A stretch of 11,544 nucleotides of DNA, taken from assembly GCA_003242605.1 (NCBI GenBank), contig QGUZ01000148.1, positions 1-11,544 on the forward strand, read 5' to 3'. Shown piece after piece: positions 6,676 to 11,544 of the stretch (positions are counted from its first letter, which is position 1; every line of letters begins with the position of its first letter). The translations under genes were made by a program, and so were the position numbers. The DNA is from Actinomycetota bacterium. GTDB taxonomy: Bacteria; Actinomycetota; Actinomycetes; Streptosporangiales; Streptosporangiaceae. The notes below the pieces were generated by a model. That model was given only the letters and a program-made list of their open reading frames with translations, searched no databases and was not told the origin of the DNA.

Positions 6676-7398
6676 TTGGTCCAGCCGCGGACGCCGGCCG
6701 AGGCGGACGGAAGGTCCCGGACGGCGCCCGCTCTGCTGGTCGCCGATCCGGACGTCAGGCTGATCAAGGAGCTTGCCTCGGCGCTGCAGGCCGAGGGGGT
6801 GGAGGTGACCGGCGTCGCCGACGGCGCGCAGGCCCTCCTGCAGACCGGCGCGCTCCGGCCCGACGTGGTGCTGGTGAGCGCGACCCTCACCGTGGTCGAC
6901 GCGGTCGACTTCGTCCGCGCGGTACGGCACGTGCAGGGCGTTCCGGTGCTGCTCGGCGTCGGCGAGGGGGACGCCGAGCGGGCGGTGCGCGCCCTGGCGG
7001 CCGGGGCGACCGCGTGCGTGGCGCGGCCGTACCGCGTGCCCGAGCTGCTGCCGCTGGTCCAGGGGGCCTGCAGCGGCGAGCCGAGGAGGGAGCGGACCGT
7101 GCTCACCGTCGGGCATGTCGAGCTCGACGTCAGCGCCTACCAGGTGCGCGTGGGCGGTGACGTGGTGCACCTGCCGCTACGCGAGTTCGAGCTGCTGCAC
7201 TTCCTCATGCGCAACGCCGGCCGGACCGTGACCCGCGAGCAGATCATGCGGCACGTGTGGCACTCGGAGGACAACCTCTCCACGAACACGATCGCGGTGC
7301 ACGTCAAGCGCCTGCGCCGGCGGTTGCGCGACCACGAGGACCGGCTCATCCAGACCGTGCGCGGCGTCGGCTACCGGCTCGTCGCGCCCGCGGACTGA
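6676..7398 (+). CDS. OmpR/PhoB-type regulator with degenerate, aspartate-less receiver domain
   Basis: A 240-residue transcription regulator: an N-terminal receiver-like domain (about residues 18-130) and a C-terminal winged-helix DNA-binding domain (about 140-238) with LREFELLHFLMRNAGRTVTREQI, TIAVHVKRLRRRL and the closing VRGVGYRL. The receiver has lost key residues. The phospho-acceptor Asp is Ser68 (PDVVLVSATL), the beta-4 Thr/Ser is Gly94 (VLLGVG) and the beta-5 Lys is Arg117 (ARPYRVPEL). Of the acidic pocket, Asp24 and Asp26 remain. Ordinary activation by a histidine kinase is therefore unlikely; it may act constitutively, by dimerisation or by ligand binding. It lies 53 bp after pstB on the same strand with no visible terminator between, so it may belong to the pst transcript. 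No kinase gene is beside it. The 3' end overlaps the opposing serine hydrolase gene. Confidence 0.88.
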   Translation: MVQPRTPAEADGRSRTAPALLVADPDVRLIKELASALQAEGVEVTGVADGAQALLQTGALRPDVVLVSATLTVVDAVDFVRAVRHVQGVPVLLGVGEGDAERAVRALAAGATACVARPYRVPELLPLVQGACSGEPRRERTVLTVGHVELDVSAYQVRVGGDVVHLPLREFELLHFLMRNAGRTVTREQIMRHVWHSEDNLSTNTIAVHVKRLRRRLRDHEDRLIQTVRGVGYRLVAPAD

Positions 7399-8432
7399 CC
7401 GCCGGGTACGGCGCGCCCGGCGGCGGCGCGCCGTACGGGGGCCTCGGCGGCCGGCCCGCAGCCTCCGCCGCGCAGGGCCGTCATGATGGCCCGGGCCACG
7501 CGCTCGACCCGGGCGACGCCCTCGGCCATCGTGGCGCTGCCCTCGCTGAGCACGGCGATGGCGTAGTGCCGGTCGTGCCGGGTGATGAGCCCGACGCTGG
7601 CGATCACCCACAGGTGGTTGTGCACGCGGCGCATCCAGCCGTTCTTCACCGCGACCGTGTCGCCCGCGCACGCCCCGGCCGACACGCCCCACCGCTGGCG
7701 GGGCAGCACGTCCCGCATGAGCGAGAGCACGGCGCGGCGGTCCGCCGCGGCGAGCGGTCCGGCGCCGGTGGCCAGCTGCCGCATGAGCCGGACCTGGTCG
7801 GCGGCCGTGGTGCGGACCACGCCCCAGCAGTACAGGTCGACGCACCGGCCGTCCACGGCGCCGGTGTGCCGCAGGCCGAACGCCCAGCTCACCCGGTTGA
7901 GGCCGGCGGCGTACCCGAGGACCTCCCACAGCCGGTCGGCCGCCCGGTTGTCGCTGGCGCGGATCATCAGCCCGGCGAGCCGGCGGGTGTGCGCGCCGAG
8001 CTCGCGCCAGGACGCGGTGAGCAGCAGCCCCATGAGGATCTCGACCTTCACCGTGCTCGCCGTGATCATGCGCTCGTGGGCGCGGTACCGGAAGGTGCGG
8101 CCGGTGCCGAGGTCGGCCGCGGCCGCGGAGAGCCGGCCCGGCCAGCCGGCGAGGTGACGGTCGAGCGTGCGGGCGAGCCGCGCCGGGTCGAACGGGCGCC
8201 GCTGCGGCGGGACGCGCAGCTGCCGCTTGCCGCCCGCCCGCCCCGCGGTGACGGCGGAGCGCAGCAGCACGGACGGCCGGAACGCCACCGGGGCGGCGGC
8301 CGCCGCGCCGGCGGCGGCACGGGAGGCCGCGGGCGCGGGCCGTGCGCCCTGCCCCGGGGTGGGGGCCGGGTGGCCGCACAGGAAGCTCCACCCCACGACC
8401 AGGGCGGCCAACGCCACAGTCGACAGTCTCAA
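7371..8432 (-). CDS. Exported serine hydrolase, class A beta-lactamase-like fold
   Basis: A 353-residue protein of the penicillin-recognising serine hydrolase superfamily. Active-site motifs are visible: S126-T-V-K129 (SxxK), S160-D161-N162 (SDN) and K263-N264-G265 in place of KTG. The stretch corresponding to the class A omega loop (about residues 190-210, before TTAADQVRLM) has no evident glutamate, so efficient beta-lactam hydrolysis is doubtful. A peptidoglycan- or ester-directed role, or an inactive homologue, fits better. The N-terminus has a hydrophobic signal/anchor segment (about residues 5-19) and an Ala/Pro-rich linker to about residue 50. Cys19 is not in a proper lipobox. I chose the TTG at 8432, which has GGGGGTGG just upstream; a GTG at 8417 is possible. 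Its last 28 bp overlap the opposing regulator. Confidence 0.82.
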   Translation of the reverse strand: MRLSTVALAALVVGWSFLCGHPAPTPGQGARPAPAASRAAAGAAAAAPVAFRPSVLLRSAVTAGRAGGKRQLRVPPQRRPFDPARLARTLDRHLAGWPGRLSAAAADLGTGRTFRYRAHERMITASTVKVEILMGLLLTASWRELGAHTRRLAGLMIRASDNRAADRLWEVLGYAAGLNRVSWAFGLRHTGAVDGRCVDLYCWGVVRTTAADQVRLMRQLATGAGPLAAADRRAVLSLMRDVLPRQRWGVSAGACAGDTVAVKNGWMRRVHNHLWVIASVGLITRHDRHYAIAVLSEGSATMAEGVARVERVARAIMTALRGGGCGPAAEAPVRRAAAGRAVPGGQSAGATSR

Positions 8433-8568
8433 ACGTCCACCCCCGCGAGTCCGCCACGTTCGACCGTGGTGGCCGGGCCCCGCGTCCGTCCATCCGGCAC
8501 GCGCGGCCGGGGGAACTCCAGACCCGCGGATCACCGAACCATGACCCGGGCCCGACCGCCCGGTACGG

Positions 8569-8584
8569 CGCCGCCGCGGCGGCG
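8569..8584 (-). terminator. GC-only palindrome after the SBP-VWA gene, possible terminator
   Basis: A perfect 16-base palindrome of C and G lies 15-30 nt beyond the stop codon of the substrate-binding/VWA gene. No T-run follows. It could act as a weak or U-less terminator, or as an mRNA 3'-end barrier between that gene and the serine hydrolase. The rest of the 8433-8599 gap shows nothing gene-like. Confidence 0.3.
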
Positions 8585-8599
8585 GACGCGCGGGGGAGG

Positions 8600-10498
8600 T
8601 CAGCTCTCGTCGCTCTCGTCCGCCTGGTCGGCCTCGCACTCCATGCAGGCGCGCCGGGCGATCAGCGAGAGGAAGATGCGCTCGGCCTCCTCGAAGTCCT
8701 TGGCGACCTTGGCCACGCCGTTGGTGGCGGCGGCGATCTCGCGTAGCTCGTCGTACTCGATGTCGCGGCCGTAGCCGACGATCGACACGGTGACGGGCTG
8801 GGTGGGCACGAACTCCCGCCGCAGGGTGGCGAGCAGCTCCTTGCGCGAGATGCCGTCGTCGTCCTCGTTCTTGCCGTCGGTGAACACGACGATCGAGGTG
8901 AGCTTGTTCGGCACCGGGTTCTCCGAGGCCGCCCGGAAGGCGGCGAGCACCGAGTCGTACAGGCCGGTGTCGCCCTTGGTCTTGCGCGGCAGGCGGCGCA
9001 GCTCCCGGATCACGGCGTCCTTGTGGGTGCGGCCGTCGACCTTCTCGTCGAGCGGGGCGATCGGCACGAGCTCGCGGTAGTCCTTGTCGCCGTCGAGCTT
9101 GGAGGCGAAGGCCCACAGGCCGACCTCGCTGCCCTTGGGCAGCGCCCGCACGCCCTCCTCGGCGAGCCGGACGATCGCCTTGGCGCGGGTCAGCTTCGTG
9201 CCGGGCACCTTCCGGTCCATCGAGCCGCTGACGTCGATGAGCAGCAGCGCGCGGGTGTCGGCGGTGATCAGCCGCGCCTGGAGCAGGCTCCGCAGCGTGG
9301 TCGCCGCGTCCGGGTTGGGGATGCGGGCCGGCTCCCTGGACCGCAGGCCCATCGCCGAGCTCAGCCCGCGGCCGCCCTTGCCGTCCGGGGTGCGGAAGCC
9401 GGCGGCGTGGATCGCCTCCCGGCCCGCGGGCGAGGTGAGCGCCTGGTAGAACTGCTGGGCGAGGCGGCGGCCGGTGGCGGTCGTGGCGGTCACCACGTAC
9501 GGGTAGTCGAGCGCGATCGCGCCCTCGGTGGGGTAGATGCCGATCACCCGGTTGGCGGTGTTCTCCCGGTTGTACCGCCAGATCGCCTGCTCGCTGGCGA
9601 CGACGACGGCTTCCTTCCTCTTCTCGTCCTTCTTCTCGTCCTTCTCGTTGCCGCCCTTGCCCTTCTTCTCCTTCTCGTCGCTCTTCTCGTCCTTGTCGTC
9701 GCCCTCGGCCTCGCGGACGACGTCGAAGAGGGTGCGCTCGTCGGGGATCATCGACTCGCGCAGCTCGAAGGCGGCGTCGCGGACCGCGTCCATCAGCTCG
9801 GGGCGCAGGTCGGCGACGGCGTCGAGCACGTTGAGCGCGGCGAGGCCGGACGCGTACGTGCCGGGGGTCGCGATGCGCAGGACCGTGTTCTCGCCGAGCC
9901 GCTTGTGCTCCGCGGTGCCCGGGATGAGCATGGTCCAGCTCGGCTCGCCCTCCTTGCGCAGCCGCTCCACCGTGTCCGCGGCCGCGCCGAGGATGACCGG
10001 GGAACGCGCGATCGACCGGCCCTGGTCGAGCATGGGCTGTAACAGCGCGGTCTGGCTCACCTGCTCCGCCGTGCTCTCCTCGCCGGACTCCCCGGCGGCG
10101 CCGTCCTGCGCCCGCAGGTTGGCGTAGTCGACCCAGACGGAGGCGTCCGGCACCCACACGTCGGGGCGGTCGGCCATGTTCACGATGCCCTCGGCGACGT
10201 CCGCCGGGGGACGGATGCGCGTCTCGATCGACACGCAGCTGTGCTCGGCCTCGAAGCCGCGCGCGACCTCCTCCAGCACCGGCTGGATCTCGGCGGCCGC
10301 CACCACGTCGAGCTGTAACCGCTGATCACAGGTCGGCCCGCTGACGAGGGCGTAGGCGCCGACGGCCGTCGAGACGAGCAGGCTCGCGCCGACGACGATT
10401 CCGGCGATCGTCCGGACCTGGCCGTTCTTCCGGCGATGCTGCGGACCACCCCGATCCCATCGGTCGGCGAGCTCCTGACCATGGTGCCTACCACTCAC
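8600..10498 (-). CDS. Membrane-anchored substrate-binding plus von Willebrand A domain protein
   Basis: A 632-residue two-domain surface protein. A basic N-terminus of about 30 residues precedes one membrane segment (about 31-50, IAGIVVGASLLVSTAVGAYA). A periplasmic-binding-protein-like domain follows (about 60-370), with DVWVPDASVWVDYA, SPVILG and the late ALDYPYVVTA. The VWA domain begins at about 412 with the complete metal-ion-dependent adhesion site: DVSGSM (422-427), the Thr in GDTGLYDS and the Asp in VVFTDGKNED. The binding domain is interrupted at about 263-298 by a stretch almost wholly of Lys, Asp and Glu. The C-terminus has CMEC and an acidic end. Fusions of this type are known in actinobacteria, but the ligand is unknown; adhesion or complex assembly is inferred from the VWA domain. 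Starts are GTG 10498 (chosen) or TTG 10507. The serine hydrolase lies downstream on the same strand. Confidence 0.88.
   Translation of the reverse strand: MSGRHHGQELADRWDRGGPQHRRKNGQVRTIAGIVVGASLLVSTAVGAYALVSGPTCDQRLQLDVVAAAEIQPVLEEVARGFEAEHSCVSIETRIRPPADVAEGIVNMADRPDVWVPDASVWVDYANLRAQDGAAGESGEESTAEQVSQTALLQPMLDQGRSIARSPVILGAAADTVERLRKEGEPSWTMLIPGTAEHKRLGENTVLRIATPGTYASGLAALNVLDAVADLRPELMDAVRDAAFELRESMIPDERTLFDVVREAEGDDKDEKSDEKEKKGKGGNEKDEKKDEKRKEAVVVASEQAIWRYNRENTANRVIGIYPTEGAIALDYPYVVTATTATGRRLAQQFYQALTSPAGREAIHAAGFRTPDGKGGRGLSSAMGLRSREPARIPNPDAATTLRSLLQARLITADTRALLLIDVSGSMDRKVPGTKLTRAKAIVRLAEEGVRALPKGSEVGLWAFASKLDGDKDYRELVPIAPLDEKVDGRTHKDAVIRELRRLPRKTKGDTGLYDSVLAAFRAASENPVPNKLTSIVVFTDGKNEDDDGISRKELLATLRREFVPTQPVTVSIVGYGRDIEYDELREIAAATNGVAKVAKDFEEAERIFLSLIARRACMECEADQADESDES
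9604..9710 (-). repeat. Low-complexity stretch encoding a Lys/Asp/Glu linker
   Basis: The plus strand here is a run of TTC, CTC, GTC and CTT triplets with repeated CTTCTCGTCC-like units. On the minus strand it encodes about 36 residues that are nearly all Lys, Asp and Glu (DEKKDEK and similar). It lies within the substrate-binding domain, where it should form a solvent-exposed, disordered or helical loop. The repeated DNA suggests growth by slippage. Confidence 0.75.
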
Positions 10499-10507
10499 GC
10501 TGACCAA

Positions 10508-11366
10508 CCCAAATCAGGCGAGACGAGCCATTTGCGGGAGATGTCCTGAGTGTGAGTAGCGTAGCGTGTCACCCTTCACAAATCACCAATTGCGTCACGC
10601 TCATTCCGATATCAAATCAGGCAACATCACACCCTCTGTTAGCAATAGTGAGCGACAAAGTCAGCGCACCAGGCCGAACGTCACACCTCCGCCGCATGAT
10701 CACCGGCGCTCACGGAGCGTGACCGCGAGCGATTCCCGCCCACACGGGCGCATCGGGTGTCAGGCCATCGCGCCTGCACCCCGTCCGGCGAGGAACGCGG
10801 ACCACCGCACGACCTCCCAGCACTCCTGGCCGACCGCCGGCGTCGTCACCAGCGCACGAGCCGGCCCGGGCCATCCGACGACGGGCGTTTCATGGGTCCT
10901 TTCGGAACACTTATAACGTTTGTCATCTCTATTACGGTTTCACCCGGGTGTCCATCCTCGAGAAGCCGGCCTCTCCCCCCGGGTTCACCGGACTTCAGAA
11001 ATCACGCAAACCGAGAAATCGTCTACAAAATCGTCGCCACGACTCGGCGAAGCGATCTGTCATTCCGCGGCTTCACCGCAGCCGTCTGATGCGCGAACAA
11101 GGCATATACGTCGCCATCTGAATAAAGCAGCGTCCTCCGAAATCCCCCGGATTTCGAGAAACACTGCAAACGAGCCACCGGCCTCGTCGTGCGACGGCGA
11201 GATCAATGACATCGACGTGCCGCGAAACCGGAGGCGAAATCGCAGTTCACATCGTTGAGGCAACCTCGTCGGCCTCGTCACAGGCGTGGCGACAGGCAAC
11301 CAGGCGATCGCCGCCGGCACTCGTCGCGCGCTGCCGGGCCCCACCGAGGCTCCGCTCGCCCACCGG
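10508..11366. other. Long intergenic region without a convincing gene
   Basis: These roughly 860 bp separate the SBP-VWA gene from the rRNA terminators. The stretch is visibly less GC-rich than the genes, especially 10560-10680 and 10900-11230. Open frames of 63-116 codons exist on both strands, but none has a good ribosome-binding site, recognisable motifs or the G/C-rich third-base bias of the neighbours. No tRNA-like T-loop was seen. A weak minus-strand promoter for the SBP-VWA gene could be TTGTGA-N17-TACTCA around 10553-10581. On the plus strand TATAAC near 10910 resembles a -10 element, but leads to no gene. Confidence 0.6.
11138..11156. repeat. Small perfect inverted repeat in the intergenic region
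   Basis: The 8-base arms CGAAATCC (11138-11145) and GGATTTCG (11149-11156) flank three cytosines. It could be a short hairpin in a transcript from either strand. There is no T-run, so it is not a typical terminator; function is unknown. Confidence 0.4.
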
Positions 11367-11367
11367 G

Positions 11368-11402
11368 AAAACAAAAAGGGCCCCGGCTCTCACCGGGACC
11401 CT
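11368..11402 (-). terminator. Rho-independent terminator of the rRNA operon
   Basis: On the minus strand AGGGTCCCGGT pairs with GCCGGGGCCCT (11 bp including two G-U pairs) around a GAGA tetraloop. It is followed directly by TTTTTGTTTT. Stem, tetraloop and U-tract make this a classical intrinsic terminator about 65 nt beyond the 5S rRNA. Confidence 0.88.
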
Positions 11403-11426
11403 GCAAAAAGTCCTGAGAAATGCGAA

Positions 11427-11453
11427 GGCCCCCAGCCACAAAGACCAGGGGCC
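11427..11453 (-). terminator. First hairpin after 5S rRNA, probable terminator or processing stem
   Basis: On the minus strand GGCCCCTGGTC can pair with GGCTGGGGGCC (11 bp with three G-U pairs) around TTTGT. It begins about 14 nt after the 5S end. The following sequence has no immediate T-run, so it may assist the stronger terminator downstream or mark the pre-5S processing region. Confidence 0.55.
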
Positions 11454-11466
11454 CCCACAAAAAGCC

Positions 11467-11544
11467 GTCCGGCAGCGACCTACTCTCCCACACCCGCCAA
11501 GGTGCAGTACCATCGGCGCAGGAAGGCTTAACTACCGGGTTCGG
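11467..11544 (-). rRNA. rrf: 5S ribosomal RNA, 3' part (5' end beyond window)
   Basis: The minus strand carries the conserved 3' two-thirds of bacterial 5S rRNA: CCGAACCCGG, then TTAAGCC, GCGCCGATGGTACTGC and GTGGGAGAGTAGG, ending GCTGCCGGAC. About 78 nt of the roughly 118 are present. The gene continues past the right edge, where 23S and 16S genes of the same operon would be expected. The exact 3' end is uncertain by one or two bases. Confidence 0.95.

Noticed and set aside
8376..8378. Lipoprotein anchor at Cys19 of the serine hydrolase
   Set aside because: The residue before Cys is Leu rather than Ala or Gly, so the lipobox is not satisfied; a plain signal or anchor segment is more likely.
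7371..10157. Single 928-codon minus-strand frame
   Set aside because: Only its last 353 codons (7371-8432) have hydrolase motifs. The upstream part runs through the SBP-VWA gene in another phase, so this is not a fusion protein.
10566..10916. 116-codon plus-strand frame in the long gap
   Set aside because: No ribosome-binding site, no motif, low-complexity polar composition and no G/C third-position bias like the neighbours.
11060..11374. 104-codon minus-strand frame downstream of 5S rRNA
   Set aside because: Its start lies within the rRNA terminator and no motif is visible. It is most likely chance.

Overview
The window comes from a high-GC Gram-positive bacterium, an actinomycete. Coding DNA is strongly G+C-rich with G/C third codon positions, GTG and TTG starts are common, and the partial 5S rRNA at the right edge has an actinobacterial look. 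A member of the Streptosporangiales is a plausible guess, but the sequence does not prove it. Most of the content is housekeeping: the core is a complete high-affinity phosphate ABC transporter operon.

Layout. (1) 1-1329, minus strand: a histidine/aspartate-rich secreted protein (574-1101) with its own AT-rich promoter region and a leader of about 125 nt. It is followed by an exported Ala/Lys-rich protein that runs off the left edge (1-499, or from 577). The second gene starts at GTG or TTG codons only, so an ATG-only search misses it. (2) 1330-2716, minus strand: a low-molecular-weight protein-tyrosine-phosphatase and a fructosamine/ketosamine kinase 7 bp apart, a pairing known from bacterial protein-deglycation loci. 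(3) 2717-7398, plus strand: pstS-pstC-pstA-pstB, tightly spaced or overlapping, preceded by a cluster of GTTCAC-like Pho-box candidates. The next gene is not phoU. It is an OmpR-type DNA-binding protein whose receiver domain has lost the phospho-acceptor aspartate and whose start codon is TTG behind a strong Shine-Dalgarno site. (4) 7371-10498, minus strand: a membrane-anchored protein joining a substrate-binding domain to a von Willebrand A domain, then an exported serine hydrolase of the beta-lactamase fold that seems to lack the class A general base. The hydrolase overlaps the end of the regulator tail-to-tail by 28 bp. (5) 10499-11466: about 970 bp with no convincing gene, visibly less GC-rich, holding two candidate rRNA-operon terminators. 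(6) 11467-11544: the 3' part of a 5S rRNA on the minus strand, so an rrn operon enters from the right.

How they work together. PstS captures phosphate at the outer face of the membrane, PstC and PstA form the channel and PstB supplies ATP-driven transport. The adjacent regulator could act on this operon, but its degenerate receiver argues against ordinary phosphorelay control. I found no clearly new multi-gene system. The best leads are the aspartate-less regulator in the pst locus, the secreted His/Asp-rich protein with its repeat-bearing partner, and the start-codon hairpin between those two.
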